Positions 1 through 10,789 of a DNA stretch of 64,000 nt are shown here, one piece after another; position 1 is the stretch's first letter; every line of letters starts with the position of its first letter. The notes under the pieces are model-generated. The model made no database searches. It saw only the letters and a program-made list of their open reading frames with translations, and was not told where the DNA came from. The stretch is from NCBI GenBank assembly GCA_012064385.1, contig QRDG01000136.1, positions 241,266 through 305,265 of the forward strand, read 5' to 3'. Source of the stretch: Puccinellia tenuiflora (Eukaryota > Streptophyta > Magnoliopsida > Poales > Poaceae). The translations under genes were made by a program, and so were the position numbers.

Positions 1-3000
1 CTTCGAGCCGGACGGACAGGTCGTGGAGAGCGGCTGGCAAGGGTGCATCCGGCCATAGGTTCTCGAGAACGCCGCCGGCAGCTTCCTTTAGCCGTTTGAA
101 CTCTTGGCCAAATCGGAGAAGGCGGGAGGAGGCAGTCGGAGCAGACCCAGCAGCGGCACCAGAGGACTCCGGCCGGGAATGCGCTGAGGCAGCGTCTTTC
201 TGGATCTGCGCATCCACCTCGGGATAAAGGCCTGCATTTCAAGCCGGTGAGGCCGAGTAGAAGACCCCAAGCAAGAAATCAAGGAGAAAGAGACCTCACT
301 TACCAAGGATAAGCTCGTTTACGCGCTCGACCTCCTTAATCAGGCCGCCCACCAGTTGCTCATGCTCGAGTTCACGCGCCTTGGCCGCCTGGACGATCTG
401 GTCGTTGGATTCGACAGACTCCTTCAGCTGGCTCCTCAGTTCATCCACATTCTTGCGGAGCGACTCAACCTCGCCCTGCCTTCGCTGCTCAGCTTCCCGC
501 AATTTCTTCGCCTCCTCGCCCAGCCGGACGACCTCCAGGCGGTGCTCCTCCGACGCTTTCTCCGCCGTCTGGAGATCGGCCTTGACCAATGCCAGGGCAG
601 CGTCCTTCTTCTTCAGCTGCCTCTCCAGGCCGGCGCGGGAGGTGGCGTCGCCTGGGGAGGCCGGGTCATCATCAAACCAAGCCGTGCAAGAAAAAATACA
701 AGACGCCAAGGCAGAAAATGTGACCGAGAAGGGAAACTGAACCTTTGGCCGCCTCAAGCTCTCGCTTGAGTATCGTCGTCTCCTTAACTGCCTCGGCGAA
801 GCCATACTCTATCGAGGAGCGGAGCAACGCGATGTTGGCCAGATTCTCCTGGGCCTTTAGTTCCACCAGTTCGGCGAGGGGGAACTTCCCCGATGCGTCG
901 GGCCGAGCTGGCACTGGCCCGGAATATGGAGGAGAGCACACCAGAGTTGATTGATGAGGACCAGGGAGCAAAGCCATCGCCCCCGCTATTGCCTTGTCCT
1001 TAGCCGTCTCGACCACGGACGAGGAAGGAGTGGGGAAGGCGAGGTTCCCGCCCCCGGCACCGAGCCGAGGGACAGTCTCGAAGGCATCCGCCGTCGCCTC
1101 GGCACCACTGCCGGAAGTCGGAGGATCGAAGTCGGCCACGAGGGGAGCTGCGTCGGCCGGCACCCGGCTGACTGGCTCCACATCCGCCTTCGCCATCACC
1201 ACCTCTGGAGGCGGACCAGCCGCTTGCATCACGGGGGCCTCGGAGGCAGGCCCCGAAGCCGGCTCCACCACCATGCTGGTCGCCGCCTCCACGGTCGGGA
1301 GTGGCACCCTGCGAAGCGAAGAAAGCATCACCCCCAAGAAGTACAGACTACGAGATCTTCACCTTAATATGGAGGCTTACCCGTCGCGCGAGCCCAGTTC
1401 CAAGGCTTTCCTCCTCCTCGAGCGCTTTGACGGAGGAGCCGGCGCATCGTCGGGCAGGCGCTTCACGCCGCCGGAGGGTGCCTCTCCGCCCTTTGCGGGA
1501 GCGACAAGGTCGTCAGCCGGCCGCTCTGCGGAAGCCGGCGTCATTTCGACCTCGGCGCCAGCCTCTACGGTCTTCCCGGCGTCCGCGTCCGCTCCCGCCT
1601 TCGGCTTAGCCTCCTTGGCAGGAACCAGCTGCTCCACAGACATCTTGGCGTCCATCGCCTCCCGGATCAAGTCCGCCTGCGCCAGTTCCGCATAAATAGC
1701 CTTTTCCATATCTTCAATACTCAAGTCGTAATCAGGATCAACTGCAAGAGTAGGATTAACCACCTGGGCGCTGGTCCCGCCGGCAAGAGCTTCCGGCCTC
1801 TCCGTTTCCTCCTCCTCCTTCTGCCTCGCGGAGATTTTAGCCACGACTTCCTCCACGATGGCATCAACCTTCTTCTCCGCTGCCGATTTCCCAGCGGGCG
1901 TCAGGCTGGCTGTGGTTGGTCAGCTGAACACTGAAGAAAGTTTCTTTGCGGGGAGCGCGCCCCGCTTCACGAACGACCCGCCTCGCTGGCGGACGCTCTC
2001 GCCCGCGTCCGAATCGGCGGCCGCCTTCGACCGCCTCTCCTTTACGATCTGGGGAGAGGGCAACGACCGAGCCTTCCGCACGCTCGCCTCCAGCTCCTTT
2101 GTTCGGCGGCTGGACACCCCCGACTTGGAGGCTGGCACAGAAGAAGAACTCTCAGAGTCCGGCTCGGAGCTACTGGAGAGATCGACAAACACCCGCGCGC
2201 CTCCGCCGCTGTTTTGTTTGGCGAGGTCGAGCGCGGGAGACTTACCACGAGAAGTTGGAGCCGGCGCCGCTTCGCCGCGCTCCAAGCCCGGGCCCCCGCG
2301 GGCGGCCCGATCAGAATCAGAGTCGGCCGCAGCGGGGCTCGCCACGGCGCGACCGCCATCGTCATCGTCCTCGACGTCGGCGCCATCTGACGACTCTGTG
2401 GAGTCGTCACGCCTGGTCGAACGCTTCCCCGCGTCGGACGCAACGGGGGAATCGTCGTCTGCCTCGGCATCCGAGGCGGTCTCCTCACTGTCTACCTCTC
2501 CGTCGGAGGCGCTTTCTTCGCCAGAGGCCGCCTGCTCCTCAGGAGGGGGAGCGGGTCGGTCCGCCCCGAAGACGACGTCGAGGTCTTCGGCTCTCTGAAG
2601 ATCGCAAATCTGCAAAGAAACGCCAGCCAGATAAGTATTCAGCCAGCTCGAAGGAGCGCAAGACAAGAAAAGACGAAAGGAACTAAGCACCAGAGCGCGT
2701 CGAGCGCGAGAATACGGCTCCACACCGAACTGCCATTTCCGCTCGATCGCGTCGGTGATCACCTGGCCAGCCCAGCGCCGCAACTCGCCCGACTCCCAGG
2801 CTTCCGCGCAAGCCCGGGTGGGATCTCGGAGACCCGAGTATAAGCACATCTTGTGCGCCCGAGCCTGCAATGGGTACACCCGCCTAGCCAGCCAGGCCAG
2901 CGTCAAGTCCCTGGAGGTCAGGCCGCCTGCGATCAGGTCCTTCACCCGAGCCGTCATGGCCGCCTCCAGACCCTCATCGACAGGCGCCTTCCGGTTCCAG

Positions 3001-3620
3001 GACTTGTCTTCGGGCAGTTGGTTCTTGAACCGGGGAAGCCCGATCCGGTCCTCCGCCGTGAGGTTCAGAACATAGAAGTAGCTGCTCTGCCACTTCTTGA
3101 TGGATTCGAGCAGATGAACCTTGGGAAAGAGGACATTCTTCGTGGACACAGAAACGCACCCGCATTCCCGCAGCTTCTTGCCGCTAGTCTGGGCGCGGAG
3201 GAAGAAGAACAACCCGAATAGCTCCATGCTGGGCCAGAGGCCCAGGTATGCCTCGCAGAGGGTGACAAAGCAAGAGATCAGCGTAATGCTGTTCGCCCCC
3301 AGGTGGTGGAGTTGCAGACCGTAGAAATTGAGGAATTGCCTGAGGAAGGGGCTCACCGGCAATGCCAATCCCCTCGCCAGGTGCGAGGAGAAAACCACGG
3401 ACTCGTTCGCCGCCGCAACCGGCGCAATTTCATCCTCGTCGGGAACACGGATCCCGACCTCTTCACTGCGGCCGATGAGCATTCCGCTGCGGAGCTTCTT
3501 GAGCTCCGCGCTATCGACACTGGACCCCATCCAGGCTCCAGTGCTTGCCATTGAGGTTCGATTCCCTGTCGGAGAGGAGGCGCCGCCGACGAAGAGGAAG
3601 GAAATGTTGGGAGAATGCAA
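1..3620 (-). pseudogene. antisense split gene, Transposase_28-like ('putative gypsy type transposon') protein with one in-frame stop
   Basis: Four exons can be read on the minus strand with GT..AG junctions: 3620-1381, 1308-743, 651-304 and 231 to beyond base 1. The reading frame is kept across all three junctions. The first exon carries the globular N-terminal region, with features such as LPVSPFLRQFLNFYGLQLHHLG and SMELFGLFFFLRAQ, followed by a long acidic and serine-rich stretch. Exons 2-4 are alanine/glutamate-rich and predicted coiled coil (ERQLKKKDAALALVKADL). The start is uncertain: a Met at 3551 (MASTGAWMGSS) fits better than the one at 3620. A single TGA at 1920-1922 interrupts an otherwise continuous frame and fits CGA to TGA decay, hence the pseudogene call. 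The family is known from plant Gypsy elements; its function is unknown. The gene lies opposite to the element's own direction, just upstream of its 3' LTR. Confidence 0.72.
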
Positions 3621-4186
3621 AGGAAGGAAGTAACCTCAGAGAAGGCTGAAGCTAGAGCACAGGCAGGAGAATGGGGGACGATAGCTTGAACCGTTCCCTG
3701 CTTCCCCTTTTACGAGCAAGGAACCGTGGGCGGAGACGTGCCCCCGCGCGACGCGTGGCGCACAGTTACGCCGAACAGCCCGCAGAAGATCCCCACTAAC
3801 GAGCGGTTGCCACAGAAGATCCCACGACGAAGCCGAGGCGTTCTGCCTTGATTCCCGAGGAAGGCCTCCAGGCGGACGGGGCGTGGGAGCATGGCTGACG
3901 TAAGCCACGACCCGGGCCCTCAAGCCGGACACTCTAGGCCGCCAAGGTCTTCAGTTCCCGCTCCACGCAGCCGAACAAGTCATCAACAACTTCAACAATA
4001 TGCAGCCAAGATCAGGGATGCCCGCGGAGCTTTCCCAGCACGCAGGTCTCAATTTCACCCGGCTTCAGCGCCACCCGGTTCCAAATCCAGCCGGCCCTAC
4101 TTCCGGCTGAAACGTCGCGACCACGACAACCAAGACCGAGGGGAAGATCGCAAAGTCTTCCTAGCAAGCTAGCAAGACTCCACGAT

Positions 4187-4198
4187 CTCGGGGGCTAG
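4187..4198 (+). other. polypurine tract of the Gypsy element
   Basis: CTCGGGGGCTAG lies directly before the LTR start TGTCGGGG. The same core, in the opposite orientation, abuts the LTR of the second Tat-like element at 24005-24016. The role as plus-strand primer is inferred from its position. Confidence 0.6.
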
Positions 4199-4891
4199 TG
4201 TCGGGGATATGAACCCCGGATACCCCAAAGAGGCTCACTCCTTCAAACTCCATGGGCCGGCTGAATGCGTGCCGGCTGGACGATGCTGCCTGGAACCTGC
4301 CGGCTGAATCAAGCCGCCTACGTCTACTCGGACACAGGCGACCGGCTGGGCTGGAGCCAGACGTACCAACCGACAGCTCCGTACGGGTGGGCCAGGCCTG
4401 AATAACTTCTCCTGGTGAACAGTATTTCCTGTTGGGCATCTCCTGTACAGAATCATGGCAACGAGATCTAGCCGGCCAGAAAGTAGATGATGTCATAGGG
4501 ACAAACCTGTAAAATCCTTGTAGCCCAAAACCCTAGCCCGTTGCCTATATAAGGCGGGCTAGAGCCTCCTGCGTGAGGCAAGAAGCAACGAGAGCAACCA
4601 GAACACACAAATAGCAGATTGCATCGTCTTCAACCTCCAGCCGGCTAGGACTTCCAGCCGGCTGCCACCTGAATACAGCTCTAGGAGCACCTTGTAGCCC
4701 GCATCTTGTGATCAAGCAATAAGAACAGGAAGAGCAGGACGTAGGGGTGTTACCTCCACAAGAGGGCCCCGAACCTGGGTAACTCGTGTGTGTTTGCGTG
4801 CTAGTTACCCAATCCCGCGCGAGCATCCATCGTCGCCTGCCCCATACTCCTTTCCATCTCTGATGGATATGCCGTGCAACCCACCACGACA
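4199..4891 (+). repeat. 3' LTR, 693 bp
   Basis: It starts TGTCGGGGATATGAACCCCG and ends CCACCACGACA, giving TGTCG/CGACA inverted ends. A TATA-like box, CCTATATAAGG, lies near 4544-4554 in plus orientation. The sequence after the LTR (from CCGAT at 4892) abruptly becomes a proline-rich reading frame unrelated to the LTR. The matching target duplication would be left of the window. Confidence 0.75.
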
Positions 4892-5454
4892 CCGATCCCG
4901 CGGCCTCCACCCCCGCCGCCACCAAAGCGTCAGCGACGCGGTGGCTGCTTCTCCCTCTGCTCTCGCGGCAGAGTGAGCAGCGGCAGCAGCGGAGGAGGGC
5001 GCAGCAGAGGCGGTGGGGTGGTGATCCGCGATGTCGAGCATCGTTGGTCACCACCACGTGGGAGCCTCCGCCTGCGCCGACGCAATGAGACGCGGGTGAA
5101 GGAGGAGGTCAAGGAGGAGCCGGAGGACGTAAAGCCCCCTTTCATTCCGGCGGGGTACGAGGTGCCACCCGCGCTACACGACAAGACGCACGAAGGCGAT
5201 ATCCTCGGCCTCAGCTTCGCTCTGGTAGCGTCGGTCACCGAGATCGAGCGGGACTCCCCCGGCTTCCTGGAGACCGTGGAGCGCTCGGCGCGGATGGCAG
5301 CCTCGGCCTCCACCTCACGGGCGCATCACGACGGCGCGTCCACCTCCCGGGTGCATCACGACGGCGCGTCCACCTCACTCGCCGATTCCTCCACCACCCT
5401 CATCCTCCCGACGACAGCGACGACACCTTCGACTGGTCCGCCGCCTCGGAGTAG
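4892..5454 (+). pseudogene. uncharacterised proline/acid-rich ORF interrupted by the Gypsy insertion
   Basis: From 4892 an open frame reads PIPRPPPPPPPKRQRRGG, then a Ser/Gly/Arg-rich part, VKEEVKEEPEDVKPPF, and a conserved-looking block (IPAGYEVPPALHDKTHEGD, SPGFLETVERS). The natural-looking end DDSDDTFDWSAASE plus TAG at 5452-5454 is in another frame. A one- or two-base indel near 5400 therefore probably broke the C-terminus. The upstream part of the frame is lost behind the LTR inserted at 4199-4891. I do not recognise the family. Proteins of this general look accompany repetitive DNA in Triticeae, so it may belong to an uncharacterised DNA transposon rather than a host gene. Confidence 0.45.
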
Positions 5455-5660
5455 ATTTAGGTTTAGTTTAATTTCGTTCAAATATTGTAATATATAATAG
5501 AATTTGAATTAAATTATAACCGTTTCACAGATTTTATTTTTTCTAAGTGAGTTTGGGGAATTCGTTTAGGATGTGCCGGTGTGGGACGAAAAAAAAGGAC
5601 CGGACAAGTGTCCGGCACCCTCCAATTGGGCCTCCAATGGAGATGTGCCGGACACAATTT
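5455..5660. other. AT-rich tail and transposon-like sequence, no gene
   Basis: An AT-rich stretch follows the stop codon. After it comes a segment with repeated GTGCCGG / CCGGACA words, ending around GAAGATGCTCTTAG at 5673. The end resembles the GAGCATCTTC-type termini common in Triticeae DNA elements. No boundary could be fixed. Confidence 0.25.
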
Positions 5661-5810
5661 AGGCACTCCCCGTGAAGATGCTCTTAGCCCCGAGCCGTAG
5701 CGGCCGGCGGCGGTCCGCGACGGCGAGCCGTGCCGTGTGCACGGCAGCGGGACACGGCGAGGACGCCAGCGATCGAGCACATCGTCCGGCAGCTGTTCCG
5801 TGTGATCCAT
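5660..5810 (-). pseudogene. F-box-like gene fragment
   Basis: On the minus strand an ATG at 5810 begins MDHTEQLPDDVLDR. LPDDVL is the usual opening of a plant F-box domain. A frameshift follows, and the next frame gives RSLASS and AVADRRRPLRL, like the 'RSLA.SRCVC..W...VD.RRLLR' part of F-box proteins. The fragment stops after about 45 codons, with no C-terminal repeat domain in view. The call rests on a short match and could be wrong. Confidence 0.3.
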
Positions 5811-6288
5811 CCTGCAGGCGCGTTGCCGTGACCTCGATGCACGATGCTGATCGCAGCCCCCGCCCTGACGTTTCTGCTGGATCGAGAGAGGAAGGAAAAA
5901 CACCCTGCCTGCGCCTGCGCCTGCGCCTGCGCCTGCTTACATGGAAATTAATGGAAGTACCATGCATGCATACATATTTTTCTTCCAAATTTCTGCAACT
6001 CTAATAAGTTAGAAAATAACTTGACAGCTACGGTACTAACCTTGGCTACTTGCGCCTTACGTAAGTGACTCAAATTTCCATGTGGCACGCAAATCTAGGT
6101 TTTCACAGCTAATGTGACCCGAACTGCTAGCTGGATTGGGGAAACCAGACTAGCCGGAGACGCCGAGTTAGACACGATTTGGACTCCCTATCGAATAAGT
6201 ATGCAGATTCCTCTCCTAATTAGACTACCTGATTCTGATCGATCGCCGATCGACTCTACCTGCCTTAATTTCCTTGTGTTCTCTTTGC

Positions 6289-6300
6289 GCATATAAATAG
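6289..6300 (+). promoter_or_regulatory. TATA box of the DUF6598 gene
   Basis: GCATATAAATAG is a good TATA element about 300 bp upstream of the ATG at 6607. An apparent 5'UTR intron (GT at 6518-6519 to AG at 6600-6601, ending TATATGCAG) removes part of that distance. Confidence 0.45.
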
Positions 6301-6606
6301 GACGTACTGGCAGACCAGCGGTGTCAACCTCTCTAGTTTCCGGTCCCGATAGAACCAAGGCAGGAAAAATCCCCCATCCCTGTCCTATCCTCATCGGTAT
6401 CTCGAGCAGGGAAACTCGAACAGGGAGCGCCGTCCCGCATCATCTCCGCCCCAACGACGCCGACCCTCCGCGTCTCTCTCCCCGCCGTCGACCCTCCTCG
6501 TCTCCGCCGGCCGCCGGGTCAGTTTAGGCCCTTCGCCGGTCCTTTGGCTCATCTCGTTAATCGCTAACATACTGATTTATCTTGTCTACTATTATATGCA
6601 GGAGAC

Positions 6607-7648
6607 ATGACCAAAGAGCATGCTACGAAGAAGTTTGATGGATCGGTTCTTGCTGCCAATGAGGATGGTGGAAGATGCGAAGATGATGCCACAGCTCTCC
6701 GGGAGGATCGCCGAGATGACCCTAATAAGGATGGCAGTAATGGCCCTGAGTCCTCAGAGGATAGCGATGATTGGCGGCTAGCCGGCCATCGTGTGGTGCA
6801 AGTTTTGGCCATTTCAGCAAACTTCCCTATTTGCGCAATCAACGGCTACGACCAACTTCATGGCCTGTGCATCTACGCGGACTCCGACGGCGAAGTACAA
6901 GAGGTATATTCTAGCTCCATAGCTTTATGTCTCGCACATACTGATATGTATTGTAATAAATTAAAATCCTTTACATTCATGCTTGCACGTGCAGGATGGA
7001 ATGGTCGATTTGGTGCCCACTGGACCCCGTGAAATTCTCACGGCTTACGACACCATCGGCTTGGAAATTTTCTATTACACTACAGCCGGCGATGAGGGGG
7101 ATGTTGTAAGCGTCGATGAGGGGGGTCTACGGCCCCTTGGTCCTCGCATTTTAGTGCAGTGGAATGTTGAGGACGGCGATGACATTGCGGAATACACAAA
7201 AATCATCCTCGCAGGCCCTGGCCGCGAGCTGCATTTCACATACTTGCTGATTCCCGTCGCCGTTCAGACCAATGTTGAGGTCAGGTTGAAGCTCAAAGAC
7301 TTGGGTTCTACAAGTCGTGTCGTGTATGGTAAGATCAAGGCAAACGCCATTGACTATGGGAACAAAAGCGTCCACCTCTTCAGTTGTGATCGAGGGAGGC
7401 GCTTGTCCGTTCCCTCTGGCACCGAATCAGTTCTTCCACTGTGCCCGTCTAAGATTGCCTTGCCATGTACTCGGCTGCTCAAATTCCACATAGAGGTGGA
7501 CTTGACAGTAATCACTACCTATGACAGTCATGAAGAGGAAAATAATTTGAAATTCAGTCTAGAATTCACCCGTGGAATTACGAGTCAAGAAAGACAAGTC
7601 GATGATGATCAAGTTGAAGTGAAAATAGAATATTACTCAAATTATTGA
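6607..7648 (+). CDS. DUF6598-domain protein, two exons
   Basis: Exons 6607-6903 and 6995-7648 join in phase 0 across a 91-bp GT..AG intron (donor GAG|GTATAT, acceptor GTGCAG|GAT). The product is 316 residues. The first ~60 residues are acidic and low complexity. The rest matches the plant-specific DUF6598 fold: VVQVLAISANFP opens it, LVPTGPREILTAYDTIGLEIF is its typical motif, then GPGRELHFTYLLIPVAVQTNVEVRLKLKD and a C-terminal LKFHIEVDLTVITTYD. No signal peptide or membrane segment is seen. DUF6598 proteins are numerous in grasses and their role is not established. The gene has a TATA box, a probable 5'UTR intron and full open exons, so it looks functional. It is one of few intact host genes in the window. 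Confidence 0.8.
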
Positions 7649-9022
7649 TACTCCGTACCACAAACTGATGAGATGCGAAGGGGTGCTGTAGTAGTTGCAG
7701 CATCAGATGAAATAAGTGAAGGGGTGCCGTAATAGTCTCAGCGGAAAATCTGGAACTTTGTACCCGTTTGGCAAATCATGCTATCTTTTTCTGTTTGATT
7801 TTTTCATGTCCTTTTTATTTCAACTGAAGTATTTGTGTCATTGGGTTACTGGGTATCAAAATATAGCATAATGATTCTGTGGCTGCAAATTAAATTTTCC
7901 AAGGATTTTGACACTAGGACATATTAATGTTGTGCGACCAATCAACTATGAATGTGCACTGAAAAGATGTCTTCCAGGACTAACCAAGGTGCAGTACCTC
8001 ATGCCTAATGTTTTGTTAATTACTCCAGCTTTAATTTGTTCGAAAAGCAACAGAAATAACACCATAAAAATTACTGCTAGCTAAAAAAATAAGGGATATT
8101 TTTTTAGAATGTAAGCATTTCATTATCAAGATGTCGAGTTGCTACAAGATTTAGGTCCTGTTTGGTAAAGCTCCTAAAACAGCTTCTCATCCCACCGCCC
8201 CAATTTTCACACATATTTAACGGATAATTCCTTAGTTTCATGATTTTTCAAGCTTCCGAGCCAGATTTGCCAAGTTTAGCGAAAAATGGGTTAATTTTAA
8301 ACTGCAAGCACAGGAATCCCTACTTACCAAAACTTTGGTTCACCGGTAGGCGGGTCATTTGTATGTTGGGGCCCAAAAGTCAATGTAAGTCAGAATTTCC
8401 AAAGTTATCTGGGGCCTCACCCTATGCGCTGCGTAATACACCCACTCTGCCGCCCCTCAGCCCCAACCCGCCTAGAGCTCACCCCTTGCCCAGAAAACAG
8501 GCGCACTCACCGGCTCACCGCCGCTCCTCATCACCAACGTGCGCGTAAAGAAGCTTCCCGTACCCCTCGTTCTTCTTGAGAGGCACCGGTGGTCAAGTCG
8601 ATCCCACGGTAGTCCTTCTATCTCTAGCTCGATCTTGTTGGCATTTTATTACCTTTTTCAGTCGATCTGCCTCCTCAAATACGTAGTTTAATTTGTTCTC
8701 AATCTGTTTGCACAAATCCATGCATGAGGATAGTTAATTCTACGGTCGATCTTTTTTTATTCGATAAAGTGAGCTTTATTACTTAAATTTTTTAAGTATT
8801 ACACCCGGTCTCTGCATAGCTAGGATGCACACAGCCGCGACATGTCCAACAAATTCTGCGGTCGATCTGTCTGTCGAAATACCTTTGCCAAGTTTTGCAG
8901 TCCATATATATGTTTGTTGAAATGCATAGGCATGTATAGTTTTGTACTCCATCTATATGTTTCCTGCTTTTCTTTCAACTAAGCACTAATCATCTACTCC
9001 GTATGTCATAGATTAAACAGAT
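7649..9022. other. intergenic region with 3'UTR and small repeat scraps
   Basis: The first ~300 bp are probably the 3'UTR of the DUF6598 gene, with a short direct repeat GAAGGGGTGC(T/C)GTA near 7677 and 7719. A GGTCCTGTTTGGTAAAGCTCC segment at ~8153 resembles common grass MITE ends, but no partner was found. GC-rich sequence at 8400-8610 could be the former promoter/leader of the PPR remnant. Confidence 0.3.
8750..8842 (-). mobile_element. non-LTR (LINE-like) 3' tail
   Basis: Read on the minus strand it gives GCATCCTAGC..ATGCAGAGACCGGG..., then AATAAAGC and a terminal A-run (T-run at 8751-8757 on the plus strand). It resembles the GATGCAGAGGCCGGGG...(A)n tail frequent in Triticeae non-LTR copies. 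Only the tail is present. Confidence 0.3.
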
Positions 9023-9770
9023 GGACAGATCATGGATAGCGTTTGCTCCGATACACAGCGCTAGGCATGTCCATGGTGTTCTAAAGTGTGGCCGCCTGCT
9101 GGCTGCACAAAGGGTGTTCGATGGAATGCGCTCACACTGCCGTGGGAGATTTCCGAGGAGGTTGTGCATCTGTTTTACCAGATGAATCAACAAGGACTCG
9201 CTCCTAAAGGTTTCACCCTCGCTTCAGTGCTTAAGGCCTGCTCCGTGGGTTCCCACTCCAAGTTTACTCATGAGGTGCATGGTCAGGTGGATGATCCCTC
9301 CCTATGTTGGTTCCTCTCTAGTTGAAGCTTACACGAGCTGTGGGGCGCGCGGTGAACGCTGCTAAGACAGTGATGTTGGGCTTTACCTGAACGAAGTGAC
9401 GTGTCATGGAATGCTCTGCTCAATGAATATGCTCGTCGCCGCGATTACCGAAGGGTCATGCAGGTTTTCGATAAGTTGGTGGGATCAGGAGAGGAGATAA
9501 GCAAGTATACTTTACCTCGTATTCTTTAGTTTTGTATGGAACTCTGTCTTGCAAAATTTGGTCAGGTTGTTCATGCTTTGGTGATCAAGTGGGCTGGAAA
9601 CCGATAATGTTCTGAACAATTGTCTTAGTGAAATGTACTCGAGTTGTCTATCTGGTCAAGAGGCCTATGAAGTCTTTGTCAAGATAGATGAACCTGATGT
9701 GTCGCATAATTGCATTGTCAGTGCCATGATCTCTTCTTTCGATCGACATGATATGGCTTGGGAATGGGAG
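9023..9770 (+). pseudogene. pentatricopeptide repeat (PPR, PLS-type) pseudogene
   Basis: Successive frames give typical PPR stretches: RHVHGVLKCGRLLAAQRVFDGM, then EEVVHLFYQMNQQGLAPKG and FTLASVLKACS, then VSWNALLNEYARR and RVMQVFDKLVGSG, then FGQVVHALVIKW and LSEMYSSC.SGQEAYEVFVKI. Several frameshifts and stops separate them (for example after PPYVGSSLVEAYTSCG near 9340, and a TAG near 9530). No start or C-terminal E/DYW domain is visible. PPR proteins bind organellar RNA; this copy cannot encode one. About 250 codons remain. Confidence 0.7.
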
Positions 9771-10180
9771 TACAACCAAACCAATATACATTTGCAGACA
9801 TTAGATGGGAAAAGCCAAGAATTGAGAAACCCAGGTTCAGAGAGGCTGAAAGCCTGTTAATGCACACACACAGCACTCACAACCCGAAACGTTCATTATG
9901 TGTTACTTGATGCATACAGTGTGAAAATGGCGATCGAATATGGCGGCCGTGTGAAATCGACAGATGGCTAAGACAAATTGATGTTACCACTACAAATTCG
10001 ACATTGCACCTAGTAGTTCCAAATGAAGCTCCACACGCGAACAGATAATCTCGCTCGAGCTCTATACGCTCGATGGAAGAGGATGGACAGCTCTAGCACG
10101 CAGTGACAACAAAACCACAGAATAGATAAATACACCGAGCAATATGATGGCCATGAAGACCACGGCGGCCGCTAAGCAAA

Positions 10181-10789
10181 TCAGAATTTCAGCAAGGACC
10201 CGAGCTGCAGAACTTCAGCTACAACGTCTGCCCAGTGCGGGCAGCTGATGTCGCGGCAGTCGATGGACTCTCTCGGCAGGAGCACGTCGTCGATGAGGTA
10301 GACGACGAGGGGCTCCTCCTCGCCCGTGACCATCCTGGTCACCGTGGCCACGCCCCCGGACGACGACCACAGCTCCATCGCGTCTCCGCCGCCACGGATG
10401 AGGCCGTAGCCCCCGTCGGCCAGGTCGGTGGCCAGCGTGGGCATCGTGAGCGTCTTGGTTGGCCTCCTGTCTTTGAGCGACGCGGCCGCGACGCCGTGGT
10501 ACAGGAGGACCGCGAGCTGGCACTGGCAGTCGGCGCCGAGGTCGTTGAACGCTGGCTCGAACGCCGCCACCGCCTCGTCGTCCGGGCAGAAGACCACGAG
10601 CCCGCCGTGGGCGAGGCTGCGCTGGAAGATGCGGGTCGCATTGGCCGTGGCATTCACGAGGCCGGCGAAGCGGCCGCAGCCGTTCATGGACATGAGGTGG
10701 TCCATGAACCCCCGCTTCGGCACCTGGGATGACGCCTCCAGCCGGCCGCCGGCCGAGAGCACAAGAGCAAGCAGAAGTAACACGCCCAT
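10181..10789 (-). CDS. fasciclin-like (FAS1) protein, copy A, shortened C-terminus
   Basis: The start at 10789 gives MGVLLLLALVLSAGG, a clear signal peptide; upstream in-frame codons lack such a start. The 202-residue product carries one FAS1 domain. ATANATRIFQRSL leads into the H1-like motif GGLVVFCPDDEAVAAF, followed by LAVLLYHGVAAAS (the YH motif) and VVYLIDDVLLP. FAS1 proteins are cell-surface adhesion-type proteins, often arabinogalactan proteins. Compared with copy A' at 18152, an indel near the end shifts the frame and stops at SLLKF. The C-terminal hydrophobic segment (VVFMAIILLGVFIYSVVLL) is still readable downstream in another frame (~10110-10175) but is not translated. The product would therefore be secreted, or the gene is recently damaged. 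Confidence 0.75.
   Translation of the reverse strand: MGVLLLLALVLSAGGRLEASSQVPKRGFMDHLMSMNGCGRFAGLVNATANATRIFQRSLAHGGLVVFCPDDEAVAAFEPAFNDLGADCQCQLAVLLYHGVAAASLKDRRPTKTLTMPTLATDLADGGYGLIRGGGDAMELWSSSGGVATVTRMVTGEEEPLVVYLIDDVLLPRESIDCRDISCPHWADVVAEVLQLGSLLKF

Larger units (their letters stand above)
1..4891 (+). mobile_element. 3' part of a Tat/Retand-like Gypsy LTR retrotransposon
   Basis: The segment ends in a 693-bp LTR (4199-4891) with inverted ends TGTCG...CGACA, preceded by a purine-rich tract CTCGGGGGCTAG that fits a polypurine tract. This sets the element on the plus strand. The only coding capacity in view is antisense (minus strand, 1-3620). It matches the layout of the more complete element at 23574-38613, where antisense genes lie between pol and the 3' LTR. 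gag-pol and the 5' LTR would lie left of the window. Lineage is inferred from architecture and from the Transposase_28-like protein; the family name is not assigned. Confidence 0.7.

Noticed and set aside
296..2686. Plus-strand open frames at 356-769, 994-1695, 1858-2598 and 1946-2686
   Set aside because: They lie opposite the antisense Transposase_28-like exons; the minus-strand frames have matching splice phases and coherent protein character.
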